From Conexibacter woesei Iso977N (GTDB lineage Bacteria; Actinomycetota; Thermoleophilia; Solirubrobacterales; Solirubrobacteraceae): a stretch of DNA of 64,000 bases. Shown one piece after another: positions 1 through 10,443 of the stretch. The stretch covers positions 434,001-498,000 of the forward strand of contig NZ_AUKG01000002.1 of assembly GCF_000424625.1 (NCBI RefSeq), given 5' to 3'. The translations under genes were made by a program, and so were the position numbers. Under the pieces are notes generated by a model. That model saw nothing but the letters and a program-made list of their open reading frames with translations, was not told the DNA's origin and did not search any database. Numbering within the stretch: the stretch's first letter is position 1; each line of letters starts with the position of its first letter.

Positions 1-789
1 GTTGAGGACGTCGCCCGAGCGCTGGCCCTTGGGGTGGGCGAGGTGGAACGTCTGGCCGTCGAGCCCGTCGGCGTGGGCGATGTGGTCCATCGCCTTGGCG
101 ACGTAGTCGACCGGGACGACGTTGGTCCAGCCCAGCTCCGGCCCGACCAGCGGCGCCCACTCGGGCAGCCAGCCGCGGATCTTCTGCAGCGCCTTGAAGA
201 AGTAGTAGGGCCCGTCGACCTTGTCCATCACGCCGGTCTGCGAGTGGCCGACGACGATCGCGGGGCGGTAGACGCGCAGCGGCGACGACGCGTCGTCGCG
301 GGCGATCCTCTCCGACTCGAACTTCGTGCGGTGGTAGGCGGACGGGAGCTTCTGGCCCTCGTCGAACATGTCCTCGCGGAACAGGCCGCGGTGCGCGCCG
401 GCGACGGCGACGGACGACACGTGGTGCAGCGTCCCGCTGTCGAGCGCGTTGGCGAGGTCGACCGCGTTGCGCGTGCCCTCGACGTTGAGCTTCTCGTTGC
501 GCTCCTCGTCGGCGGTCATGTCGTAGATCGCCGCGAGGTGGAAGAAGTGGTCGATCGAGCCCCTGTGCTCGGCGATCCAGGCGTCGTCGACGCCGAGGTT
601 GGGGTGGCCGAGATCGCCGACGACGGGGTGGACGCGCTCAGCGTCGGGCCAGGTCTCGATCAGCGCGTCGAGACGGTCGCGCGAGGTCTCGCGGACCAAC
701 ACGTACACGTCGCCGGTGCGGTTGCGCAGCAGCTCCTCGACGAGATGCCGGCCGATGAACCCCGTCGCTCCGGTCACGAAATACGCCAT
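1..789 (-). CDS. Extended SDR / NAD-dependent epimerase-dehydratase family reductase (3' end outside window)
   Basis: Rossmann-fold NAD(P)-dependent reductase of the extended SDR group. The first 263 residues are present and the C-terminus runs off the window. The dinucleotide-binding motif TGATGFIG lies at residues 6-13 and the catalytic YHRTK (Tyr152, Lys156) follows. A strong Shine-Dalgarno (GGAGTGAGGAGAG) stands before the ATG. Family members act on sugar nucleotides or on fatty acyl thioesters. The male-sterility-like start and the two crotonase genes next door favour a lipid substrate, but this is inference. Confidence 0.85.
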   Translation of the reverse strand, partial: MAYFVTGATGFIGRHLVEELLRNRTGDVYVLVRETSRDRLDALIETWPDAERVHPVVGDLGHPNLGVDDAWIAEHRGSIDHFFHLAAIYDMTADEERNEKLNVEGTRNAVDLANALDSGTLHHVSSVAVAGAHRGLFREDMFDEGQKLPSAYHRTKFESERIARDDASSPLRVYRPAIVVGHSQTGVMDKVDGPYYFFKALQKIRGWLPEWAPLVGPELGWTNVVPVDYVAKAMDHIAHADGLDGQTFHLAHPKGQRSGDVLN

Positions 790-870
790 GCAGCTTCTCT
801 CCTCACTCCTCCAGCGGGACGAGAGGCGATCCTATCCGCAAGCCGCGAGGCTCACGCAGGGTGTGTTCCG

Positions 871-1650
871 CTAGGAGATCCCGGCGCCCGCGCCGCTGCG
901 GCCCTCGCCACCCGCGAAGCGCGCCGCGCCGGACTGGGCCGCCGCGTAGGTCTCGGGACCGGCCTGGGCCTCGAGCGCCAGGCCCTCGGCGAGCGGCAGG
1001 CCGAAGCCCTCGATCGCCGCGCGGCGGTCGGCGAGCATGGTCGCCTGCGGGAACGACGCCAGCGCCTCGGCCCACTCCAGCGCGCGCGTGAGCGCCGCGT
1101 CGGGGCCGTCGGGGACGACCTCGGTGACCAACCCCATCGACAACGCCTCGGCCGCGTCGACGATCCGGCCCGACAGGATCAGGTCCAGCGCGCGGCCGAG
1201 CCCGACGATCCGGGGCAGGCGCTGCGTGCCGCCGTCGATCAGCGGGACGCCCCAGCGCCGCTCGGGGCAGCCGAACGACGACTGCGCGGTCGCGATCCGC
1301 AGGTCGCACCACAGCGCGAGCTCCAGCCCGCCGGCCAGCGCGAACCCGTCGACCGCGGCGATCGCGGGCTTGCTCGGCGTCCGCCGCGTGAAGCCCATCG
1401 GCCCGTTGGGGTCGTCCAGGCGCCCGGCGTAGGTGTCGATCGCCTTGAGGTCGGCGCCCGCGCAGAAGGCGATCCCGCCCGCGCCGGTCAGGACCATCAC
1501 CCGCGCGTCGTCGTCGGCCTCGAAGCGCTCCAGCGCGGCGAGCAGCGCCTCGGCCGTCGGACCGTCCACAGCGTTGCGCCGCTGCGGTCGGTCGATCGTC
1601 ACCACCGCGGCGGCGCCGCGGCGTTCGTACGAGACAGGCTCCGGCGACAT
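871..1650 (-). CDS. Enoyl-CoA hydratase/isomerase (crotonase) family protein
   Basis: A 259-residue crotonase-fold enzyme acting on acyl-CoA thioesters, probably hydrating 2-enoyl-CoA in beta-oxidation. The oxyanion-hole segment AFCAGADLKA is at residues 61-70. Both catalytic glutamates are visible, Glu110 in AGGLELAL and Glu130 in FGCPERRWG, as in rat enoyl-CoA hydratase. The length is normal for the family. It lies downstream of, and in the same direction as, a small membrane protein gene. The exact substrate cannot be told from sequence. Confidence 0.92.
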   Translation of the reverse strand: MSPEPVSYERRGAAAVVTIDRPQRRNAVDGPTAEALLAALERFEADDDARVMVLTGAGGIAFCAGADLKAIDTYAGRLDDPNGPMGFTRRTPSKPAIAAVDGFALAGGLELALWCDLRIATAQSSFGCPERRWGVPLIDGGTQRLPRIVGLGRALDLILSGRIVDAAEALSMGLVTEVVPDGPDAALTRALEWAEALASFPQATMLADRRAAIEGFGLPLAEGLALEAQAGPETYAAAQSGAARFAGGEGRSGAGAGIS

Positions 1651-1669
1651 GGTCGCGGAGCCTAGGGGC

Positions 1670-1951
1670 TTACCAGCCGCCGGACCAGCGCTTGTCGCCG
1701 CCGGCCGCCTTGACCGCGGCCTTCCTCTCGTCCTTGCGCTTCTCCAGACGCCACTGGAGCAGCGAGACGACGAGGACCAGCACCGGGAAGAAGGCGATGA
1801 CGATGAACGCGGCGTTGGTGACGACCTTGTCGTCGGTCTCGCCGTAGGCGCCCTCGCCCGAAGCCTGGGCGAACGCCATGGGCGCGCTGAGGGCCAGGAG
1901 GGCGATCGTCAGGAACAGGGTCTTCGTGAGGCGGCGCATCGCAACCCGCAT
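1670..1951 (-). CDS. Small signal-anchored membrane protein
   Basis: A 93-residue protein of unknown function. An N-terminal signal segment (about residues 5-28, ending AFAQA) is followed by a short polar stretch, a second hydrophobic segment at about 47-65 and a basic tail rich in Lys and Arg. It may be a small two-pass or cleaved single-pass membrane protein. An internal ATG at 1939 is an alternative start (MRRLTKTLF). Its start faces the crotonase gene that begins at 1970, so the two share an intergenic promoter region of about 20 bases. Confidence 0.6.
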   Translation of the reverse strand: MRVAMRRLTKTLFLTIALLALSAPMAFAQASGEGAYGETDDKVVTNAAFIVIAFFPVLVLVVSLLQWRLEKRKDERKAAVKAAGGDKRWSGGW

Positions 1952-1969
1952 CGTATTGAATGCGGCGCC

Positions 1970-2698
1970 ATGGCGGCACTCTCACGTGAGCGGCTCGACG
2001 ACGGGATCGAGGTCATCCGGCTGGACCGGCCGGACGTCCGGAACGCGATGGACACGGCGATGCTGGCGGAGCTCGGCTCCGCCCTGACCGAGCTGGCGGC
2101 CGACGACGCGCTGCGGGCGCTGGTCTTCTCCACGACGTCCGAGCGCGCGCTGTGCGCGGGCGCCGATGTCGGCGAGCAGCTCGACCACGCCGCGGGCGTG
2201 GCGCGGATGGAGGCGTTCGCGCGCCTCTACGCGGCGGTCGAGGCGTTCCCGGCGCCGACGATCGCGGTCTGCGTCGGCAACGTCGTCGGCGCGGGCGCCG
2301 AGCTGGCGTGCGGCTGCGACCTGCGCGTCGGCGGCGACAACCTCAAGCTCGTGTTCCCGGGCGCGAGGCTCGGCGTCCCGGTCGGCCCGGCGCGGCTGGT
2401 CCCGCTGGTCGGGCTGGGCAAGGCGAAGGAGCTGATCTTCACGGGGCGCGTCGTGGGCGTGGACGAGGCGGACGCGCTCGGGCTGCTGGCGCGCCGCGCG
2501 ACGCCCGAGGGTGCCGAGGCCGCCGCGCTGCAGCTGGCGCGCGAGATCGCCGCGCACCCGCCGGAGGGGCTGCGCCACCTGAAGGGTTTGTTCCGCGCCT
2601 ACGAGGGCACGGAGGACCGCGTGGCCAGGGAGAACGCGGAGATCGTGGAGTTCCAGCGAACCGGCGGCGGGCTGCCGTACGGCGGGGTGAAGCGGTGA
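1970..2698 (+). CDS. Crotonase-family protein lacking the second catalytic glutamate
   Basis: A 242-residue crotonase-fold acyl-CoA enzyme. The ATG at 1970 is chosen because homology begins there; the longer open frame upstream overlaps other genes. The oxyanion-hole motif LCAGADVGE is at about residues 61-69. Glu111 in GAGAELACG matches the first catalytic Glu of enoyl-CoA hydratase. The position of the second Glu (in FGxPE) is Gly131 in the segment VFPGARLG. A one-Glu active site is typical of isomerases and other crotonase reactions rather than of simple hydratases. The stop overlaps the next gene (GTGA). Confidence 0.85.
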   Translation: MAALSRERLDDGIEVIRLDRPDVRNAMDTAMLAELGSALTELAADDALRALVFSTTSERALCAGADVGEQLDHAAGVARMEAFARLYAAVEAFPAPTIAVCVGNVVGAGAELACGCDLRVGGDNLKLVFPGARLGVPVGPARLVPLVGLGKAKELIFTGRVVGVDEADALGLLARRATPEGAEAAALQLAREIAAHPPEGLRHLKGLFRAYEGTEDRVARENAEIVEFQRTGGGLPYGGVKR

Positions 2699-3882
2699 GC
2701 GCGGCGCACGCCCCGGCGGCAGCGCACGTCGCGGCGGCGCCGAAGACCGACAAGACGCTGAAGGCCGACCTCGTCCGGCTGGCGAAGGCCGCGGGCGGGT
2801 CCGGCGGCTTCACGGTCATCGACGACCGCACCGGGCGCACGGTCGCAGCCTCCGACCCGGACACCTCCCGGCCGCTGGGGTCGACGGCCAAGCTCTTGAC
2901 CACAGGCCTGGCGGCCGCGACCTTCACGCCGCCGACCAACTACCTGAACACCTCGGTCGAGACCTCCACGCCGGTCGGCGTGGACGGCACGCTGGACGGC
3001 GACCTCTTCCTCGTCGGCGTGGGCGATCCGCTGATGGGCGAGGCGCAGCTACAGACGCTCGCCGACGGGGTGCAGAGGGCCGGCATCAGGACGATCAGCG
3101 GCTCGATCGTGGGCGACGGCTCGCGCTTCGACGACTGGGTGGGCGGGCCGTCCACGCACGGGGCGTTCGACCTCAACATGAATGGATCGATCGGCGCGCT
3201 GACCTACGCGCGAGGACGAGAGGCTCCCGACGGCCCGCTCCAGCCGGACCCGGCGCGGGCGGCGGCGTTCCGGTTCGACGACGTCCTGGAGGCACGTGGG
3301 GTCGTCATCCGCGGCACGCCGCGCCAGGGCATCCGCGACGGCAGCAGGCCCTTCGCCTTCTCCCAGACGCCGGTCTCCGCAGTGATCGAGGACATCAACA
3401 AGAGGTCCGATGACTTCGCCGCCGAGATGCTCGCGAAGATCGCCGCGTACAAGGTCGACGGTACGCAGGCGACGACGGCCCGCGCTGCCACGGACATCGC
3501 TGCCTACGCCCGCACGCTGCACACCCGCTTCCGCGTGGTCGGCGGCTCGGGGGTCGATCGCCGCACGTCGGGCGCACCGCGGCAGCTCGCGCGCTATGTG
3601 CGGGCGATCCGGAGGACCGCGGTCGTCGCGAGGTCGCTGCCGATCGCCGGTGTGGACGGCACGCTGGTCAACCGGATGATGAGCGCGCCCGCGCGCGGCA
3701 ACTGCCACGCGAAGACCGGCTCGCTGCCGCAGTCGCGCGACAGCGCGCTGGCGGGCTGGTGCCGCGTCCACGGGCGCACGCTGGTCTTCGCGATCCAGCG
3801 CACGCGCGTGACGTCACAGCCCGCGGCCAAGGACGCCGAGGACACGATGGTCGAGCGGATCGCCGCCTCGCGCCCCCGCTAG
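2695..3882 (+). CDS. PBP4-like D-Ala-D-Ala carboxypeptidase (peptidase S13)
   Basis: A 395-residue protein related to DacB/PBP4, which trims peptidoglycan peptides outside the cell. The SxxK motif (STAK, Ser63-Lys66) and KTG (340-342) are present. The usual S-x-N is S-D-D (238-240, in KRSDDFAAEML). The GTG start overlaps the preceding stop by four bases, so translation is probably coupled. No signal peptide is visible: the start reads as a short Ala/His/Pro-rich stretch, which is odd for a periplasmic or wall enzyme. Either export uses another route or the true start is different. Its 3' end overlaps the convergent gene by four bases. Confidence 0.8.
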   Translation: MSAAHAPAAAHVAAAPKTDKTLKADLVRLAKAAGGSGGFTVIDDRTGRTVAASDPDTSRPLGSTAKLLTTGLAAATFTPPTNYLNTSVETSTPVGVDGTLDGDLFLVGVGDPLMGEAQLQTLADGVQRAGIRTISGSIVGDGSRFDDWVGGPSTHGAFDLNMNGSIGALTYARGREAPDGPLQPDPARAAAFRFDDVLEARGVVIRGTPRQGIRDGSRPFAFSQTPVSAVIEDINKRSDDFAAEMLAKIAAYKVDGTQATTARAATDIAAYARTLHTRFRVVGGSGVDRRTSGAPRQLARYVRAIRRTAVVARSLPIAGVDGTLVNRMMSAPARGNCHAKTGSLPQSRDSALAGWCRVHGRTLVFAIQRTRVTSQPAAKDAEDTMVERIAASRPR

Positions 3883-5252
3883 TCCTCGGCCAGCACCTGC
3901 TGCAGCCACGGCTCGAACGTCCTCAGGAACGCGCTCCTCTCGGGCGCCGCGGTCAGCGGGTCGAGGTGGGAGTCGGTCCTCGAGGCGTCGACGTACTTGG
4001 TGTGGTACCGGTCGGTGTTCGCGAGCCTGGCGAACTTCTTGGCGCCCTTGAGCACCGCGCCGTTCGTCAGCGACGTCTGCAGCGCGTAGAGCGCCAGGTC
4101 GCTCTGCGCGAGGTTCCTCTTGGCGTCCTTCAGCCGCAGGCCGAGGTACTTGGCGGCGCTGTTCTGCACGAGCGGCGACGCGGCGTCCACGTCGAGGTTC
4201 AGGCGCGCGGGGTAGAACCACTCGACCGCGTTGCCGGGCTCCTGCCCGAACGTCTCCTCGACGCGCCTGATCGGCGAGACCTCGCCGTCGACCCACCGGC
4301 CGTCGCTGCCCAGCGAGCCGGCGCGGACCTGGATCAGCCCGAGCGCCTTCGGCGAGGTCGTCGCGTCGAACGCGAAGCCGAACTGGCCCTCGTTCGTCAC
4401 GGGGATCGGCGGCTTGAACGCGGCGGGCAGCAGCGAGAACCTCTGGCCGACCGACGGCGCGTCGGGCTCCTTCAGCGCGAGGATCGCGGCGCTCTCGCTC
4501 AGGATCCCCGTCACCCACGGCAGGCCGAGCCCGAGCAGGTCCAGGAACGGCTGCCTGCGGATCGCCGCCAGGCGCGTCCTGGCCTGCGCGAGGTCCGCCG
4601 AGTCGAACGACCCCAGCAGGCCGCCGTCGATCAGCACCAGGCCGTTGAGGTCGCGGTAGCCCGGGTGGCCGTCGAAGTCCCACGCCGCGTAGGCGACCGC
4701 GACCGACGCGCCGAGCGAGTGGCCGCCGAGCAGGACGCGGGTGGCGCCGCCGCGGTGGGCGGCCGCGATCACCGCCCGGACGTCCTCCAGCTGGACCTTC
4801 AGGCCCCAGTCGGCCGCGAAGCCGAGCTGGGCGGCGTCCGGCGGCTGGTAGTGCGGCTGGATCGACGGGTCGGCGATCCAGCCCGCGTAGTAGCTGAACA
4901 TCTGCTGCGGCGTGACCGTGCCGGCCAGCGCCTGGCGGAAGACGCTCGTGTCCTCCAGCGCCTGCGAGCGCCGGTCGACCGCCCACACCTGGATGTCGCG
5001 CTCCTGCCTGACGATGTCGCGCGCGTCGAGCGTGAAGTCGCCGCGGCCGCCGTTCGTCCCCGGCACGAGGATCAGGACGTTGCGCGACCTCAGGTTCCCG
5101 AACTTCGTGACGTCGAGCCTGTCGTACTTGCGCGGCCCGGGCGCGTGGGTCCAGCCCGTGACGTGGGTCTGGACCTCGGCCGCGGAGGCGACCGGAGCGG
5201 CGGCGAGGCAGGCCGCGCAGAGCGCCGCGGCGAGCAGGAAGCGGTGGGACAT
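3879..5252 (-). CDS. Secreted alpha/beta hydrolase
   Basis: A 457-residue exported hydrolase. A Sec signal peptide covers residues 1-25 (ending ASAAE). The nucleophile elbow GHSLG places the catalytic Ser at 179, after a strand LILVPGTNGG near 61-69 that would carry the oxyanion hole. The core reads as an esterase or lipase fold with a long C-terminal part of unclear fold. The substrate is unknown. The start lies only 22 bases from the divergent ABC-F gene start. Confidence 0.75.
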   Translation of the reverse strand: MSHRFLLAAALCAACLAAAPVASAAEVQTHVTGWTHAPGPRKYDRLDVTKFGNLRSRNVLILVPGTNGGRGDFTLDARDIVRQERDIQVWAVDRRSQALEDTSVFRQALAGTVTPQQMFSYYAGWIADPSIQPHYQPPDAAQLGFAADWGLKVQLEDVRAVIAAAHRGGATRVLLGGHSLGASVAVAYAAWDFDGHPGYRDLNGLVLIDGGLLGSFDSADLAQARTRLAAIRRQPFLDLLGLGLPWVTGILSESAAILALKEPDAPSVGQRFSLLPAAFKPPIPVTNEGQFGFAFDATTSPKALGLIQVRAGSLGSDGRWVDGEVSPIRRVEETFGQEPGNAVEWFYPARLNLDVDAASPLVQNSAAKYLGLRLKDAKRNLAQSDLALYALQTSLTNGAVLKGAKKFARLANTDRYHTKYVDASRTDSHLDPLTAAPERSAFLRTFEPWLQQVLAED

Positions 5253-5274
5253 CGCGCATACCTACCATGGTGGC

Positions 5275-7263
<1,989 letters not shown>

Positions 7264-7294
7264 CGCGCCCGGCGCGGCACCGTACGATCGCGCG

Positions 7295-8665
7295 ATGCTC
7301 GTCGGCACCGCGATCACCGCCAGCCACCTGCCGTGGGCGCGCGTGCTGGCCGCGAGCTTCGCCGAGCAGCACCCGGACGCGCCGCCGGTGGCGGTCCTGG
7401 TCGTCGACGACGTTCATGGTGTGGTCGACGGCGCGGGCGAGCCGTTCGAGCTGCTGCGGCCCGCCGACGTCGGGATCGACGACGCCGAGCTGCACCGCCG
7501 CGGCGCGATGTACCAGCCGATGGAGCTGGCCGGCTCGACGCGCGCGCTGCTGCTCGCGACGTTGCTGGAGCGCGCGGGCGGCGGGCCGGTCGCGTTCGCC
7601 GACGCCGACGTGCTGGTGTGCGGCTCGCTCGATCCGGTCGCCGAGCAGGTCGCGCGCGAGGGCATCGTGCTGAGCCCGCACCTGCTCGCGCCGCCCGCGC
7701 GGCCGGAGCCGATCGAGCAGGGGCTGCTGCTGGCCGGGTCCTACAACTGCGGGTTCCTCGGCGTCGCGGGGGAGGCGGGCGCGCGCTTCACGCGCTGGTG
7801 GGCGGGGCATCTGGAGCGCGACTGCATCAGCGATCAACCAGGAGGGCTGTTCGTCTCCCAGCGCTGGCTGGACCTCGCGCCGGGGCTGTTCGGCGTGGCG
7901 AACCTCGCCGATCCAGGGACGAACGTGACGGTGCACAACCTCGGCGCGCGGGTGATCGCCGAGGGCCCGGCGATCGACGGCGCGCCGCTGCGGCTGCTGC
8001 ACGTCGGCGGGGACTTCGACCCGCGCGCCGGGGCCTGGCCGCGGCTGGCGACGAGCCCCGTGGCCGCGGAGTTGTTGGAGGACTACGCCCGCCGCCTGAT
8101 CGCCGCGGGCCACGTCGCGCCGGCCGCGCCGTACGGCTTCGCGGCCGCGTCGGATGGCACGGTCCTGGAGCCGTGGGTCCGGCGCGCGGTCCGGGCGGCG
8201 CTGCTCGACGGCGATCCCGCGCCGGATCCCTTCGCTTCGGGCGCGGCGTTCACCGAGTGGCTCGCCGACGCGCCCGAGCCGCCGGCCTCGCGCTGGGCGC
8301 TGGCGCTCCGGGCCTACCGGCGCGACATCGCCGCCGCGTTCCCCGCCGTCCCCGGCGCCGACGCGCCGCGCTTCGTCAGGTGGCTGGGGATCCAGGAGGA
8401 GATCCCGATCCCGGCCCGCTTTGCCCCGCCCGAGATCGAGCTGGACGAGGAGCGCGCCGCCCGCGAGGTCGGCGAGCACATGGCCGCGCTCGACAGCGCG
8501 CGGCAGCGGGCCGAGGCCGAGGCGGAGACGCTGCGCGCCGCGCTCGCGACGGCGGAGGGTGCCCGCGACGCGGACCGCGCCGCGCTTGCCGCGCTGCGCT
8601 CCAACCGCGCGCTGCGCGCCTCGCAGGCCGGCCGCCGCGCGCTCAACAAGCTCTTGCGTCGCTAG
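7295..8665 (+). CDS. GT-A-like glycosyltransferase with C-terminal coiled coil
   Basis: A 456-residue protein whose N-terminal 250 residues look like a nucleotide-diphospho-sugar transferase. A beta strand leads into FADADVLV with a DxD-type motif (Asp103, Asp105), followed by SYNCGFLGV and HVGGDFD segments typical of such enzymes. The last 70 residues are Ala/Glu/Arg-rich and predicted coiled coil. No signal peptide or membrane segment is seen. The neighbouring opposite-strand operon makes or modifies an amino sugar, so a role in surface glycan assembly is plausible but inferred. Confidence 0.6.
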   Translation: MLVGTAITASHLPWARVLAASFAEQHPDAPPVAVLVVDDVHGVVDGAGEPFELLRPADVGIDDAELHRRGAMYQPMELAGSTRALLLATLLERAGGGPVAFADADVLVCGSLDPVAEQVAREGIVLSPHLLAPPARPEPIEQGLLLAGSYNCGFLGVAGEAGARFTRWWAGHLERDCISDQPGGLFVSQRWLDLAPGLFGVANLADPGTNVTVHNLGARVIAEGPAIDGAPLRLLHVGGDFDPRAGAWPRLATSPVAAELLEDYARRLIAAGHVAPAAPYGFAAASDGTVLEPWVRRAVRAALLDGDPAPDPFASGAAFTEWLADAPEPPASRWALALRAYRRDIAAAFPAVPGADAPRFVRWLGIQEEIPIPARFAPPEIELDEERAAREVGEHMAALDSARQRAEAEAETLRAALATAEGARDADRAALAALRSNRALRASQAGRRALNKLLRR

Positions 8666-8694
8666 CGGCGTCGGCGCGCTGCTCCTCGGGGCGG

Positions 8695-9333
8695 CTAGCG
8701 CCCGTCGGGCGTCTCGGCGACCACGCTGGCGGGGATGCCGACGACCTGCACGCCCGGCGGGACGTCGCGCGTCACGACGGCGCCCGCCGCCACGACCGCG
8801 CGGTCGCCGATCGTCAGGCCGTCGAGCACGAGCGCGCCCATCCCGACGAACGCGCGGTCGCCGATCGTCACGTTGCCGGCGACGTTGGCGCCGGGCAGCA
8901 GGCTCACGTGGTCGCCGATCGTCGTGTGGTGGCCGATCAGGACGCCGCGGTTGACGATGACGTGGCGGCCGATCGCCGAGCGCGTCCCGGTGATGGCCCC
9001 GGCGCCGACGAGCGTCCCCTCGCCGACCGTCGTCCGCGACGAGACGCGGGCGGTCGGGTGGACGAGCGTCGCGAACGGGATCCCGTGCGCGGCGACCTGC
9101 TCGGTGAAGGTGTAGCGCTTGGTCGTCACCAGCGCGCACAGCGCCCACACGCCGTCCATCCCGGCCAGCGCGTCGACCCAGTGGATCGGCAGCCCGTCGA
9201 GCTCGCCGCCCGCGCGCTCGCGCTCCCAGTTCTCGACGAAGCCCGCGACGCGCCAGCCGTCGACTTCCCCGGCGAGGTCGGCGACCTCCTCGGCGAACGT
9301 CCGCGTGCCGCAGATCAGCAGGTCGCGCGCCAC
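8695..9333 (-). CDS. NeuD/PglD-family sugar O/N-acyltransferase (left-handed beta helix)
   Basis: A 212-residue acyltransferase. The N-terminal part (1-75) is Rossmann-like (LLICGTRTFAEEVADL) and the C-terminal part shows hexapeptide repeats (for example VGEGTLVGAGAI, TIGDRAVVAAGAVV) that form a left-handed beta helix. The likely catalytic His lies in LIGHHTTIGDH. PglD/NeuD enzymes transfer acetyl groups from acetyl-CoA to amino or hydroxyl groups of sugar nucleotides. It is three bases downstream of the DegT aminotransferase, the same pairing as in bacillosamine-type pathways. Confidence 0.88.
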   Translation of the reverse strand: MARDLLICGTRTFAEEVADLAGEVDGWRVAGFVENWERERAGGELDGLPIHWVDALAGMDGVWALCALVTTKRYTFTEQVAAHGIPFATLVHPTARVSSRTTVGEGTLVGAGAITGTRSAIGRHVIVNRGVLIGHHTTIGDHVSLLPGANVAGNVTIGDRAFVGMGALVLDGLTIGDRAVVAAGAVVTRDVPPGVQVVGIPASVVAETPDGR

Positions 9334-9336
9334 CGC

Positions 9337-10443
9337 TCAGAACCCCTGAACGGCCGTGACGACCTGGTCGACCTCGGCGTCGGTGAGCGCCGGGTGCAGC
9401 GGCAGGTTCAGGCCGGTCTCGGCGAGCCGCTCGCTCACGGGCAGGCGCTGCGCCTGCGCTCCGAACGCCGGCATCCGGTGCAGCGGCGGGTAGCGCATCG
9501 TGGTGTAGATCCCGGCGCCGAGCAGCGCGTGGGCGAGCGCGTCGCGGCGCCCGTCGGTCACGCGCACGAAGTAGGTGAACCACGAGTGGCGCTCGCGCGG
9601 CCCGGGATCCTCCGGCGTGATCAACCACCCCAACTCGCCCAGCTCGCGCTGGTAGTGGGCCCAGATCGCGGCGCGCCGCGCCTGGTTGGCCGCCAGCCGA
9701 TCGAGCTGCGCCAGGCCGATGCTCGCCGAGACGTCGTTGGGCAGCATCCGCGGGAACGGCGCGGTGTGCGCGGTCTCCCACCAGCGGCCGGCCGCGCCGC
9801 CGTTGGACGACGCCGCGAACCCGGACCGCTCCAGCCCGCAGTAGCGCAGCGAGCGCACGCGCTCCAGGACGTCCGGGTCCTGCGCGGTGACCGCGCCGCC
9901 GTCGGGCGTCGCGAGGTTCTTGACGGCGTCGAACGAGTAGATCCCGGCGGCGCCGAGCGTCCCGCACGCGCGGCCGTCGAGCGCCGAGTCGATCGCGTGG
10001 GCCGCGTCCTCCAGGACCGGCAGGCCGAGCGCGGCGACCGCGCCGACGTCGACCGGCTTCCCGGCGTAGTGCACCACCATGATCGCCGCGGCGCGCGGCG
10101 TCAGGACCGCTGCGCACAGCTCAGCGGTCACGTTCTGCGTGGCCTCCTCGACGTCCACGAAGACCGGCCGGTGGCCGGCGAGCGCGACCGCGTTGGCGCA
10201 GGCGATCCAGGTCCAGGACGGCACGAGCACGTCGCTGCCCGGCGGCAGGCCGAGCGCGGCGACCGCCGCGTGCAGCGCGTTGGAGCCGCTGTCGACCATC
10301 ACCAGCGGCGCGCCGAGCCGGTCGCCCAGCGCCGCCTCGAACGCGGCCACCTGCGGACCCATGCCCATCCAGCCGTCGCGGACGCTCGGCGCCAGCGCGG
10401 CCAGCTCCTCGGCGCCCGTGCGCGCGCCGAAGACGCCGATCAT
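9337..10443 (-). CDS. DegT/DnrJ/EryC1/StrS aminotransferase
   Basis: A 368-residue PLP-dependent sugar aminotransferase. It would convert a keto-sugar nucleotide into an amino sugar. The PLP lysine is in the segment YSFDAVKNLATPDGG, and VDVEEATQNV and VLEDAAHAID match conserved family blocks. The ATG at 10443 overlaps the upstream BKACE stop by four bases, so the genes are coupled. The product is the expected substrate for the acetyltransferase encoded just downstream. Confidence 0.92.
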   Translation of the reverse strand: MIGVFGARTGAEELAALAPSVRDGWMGMGPQVAAFEAALGDRLGAPLVMVDSGSNALHAAVAALGLPPGSDVLVPSWTWIACANAVALAGHRPVFVDVEEATQNVTAELCAAVLTPRAAAIMVVHYAGKPVDVGAVAALGLPVLEDAAHAIDSALDGRACGTLGAAGIYSFDAVKNLATPDGGAVTAQDPDVLERVRSLRYCGLERSGFAASSNGGAAGRWWETAHTAPFPRMLPNDVSASIGLAQLDRLAANQARRAAIWAHYQRELGELGWLITPEDPGPRERHSWFTYFVRVTDGRRDALAHALLGAGIYTTMRYPPLHRMPAFGAQAQRLPVSERLAETGLNLPLHPALTDAEVDQVVTAVQGF

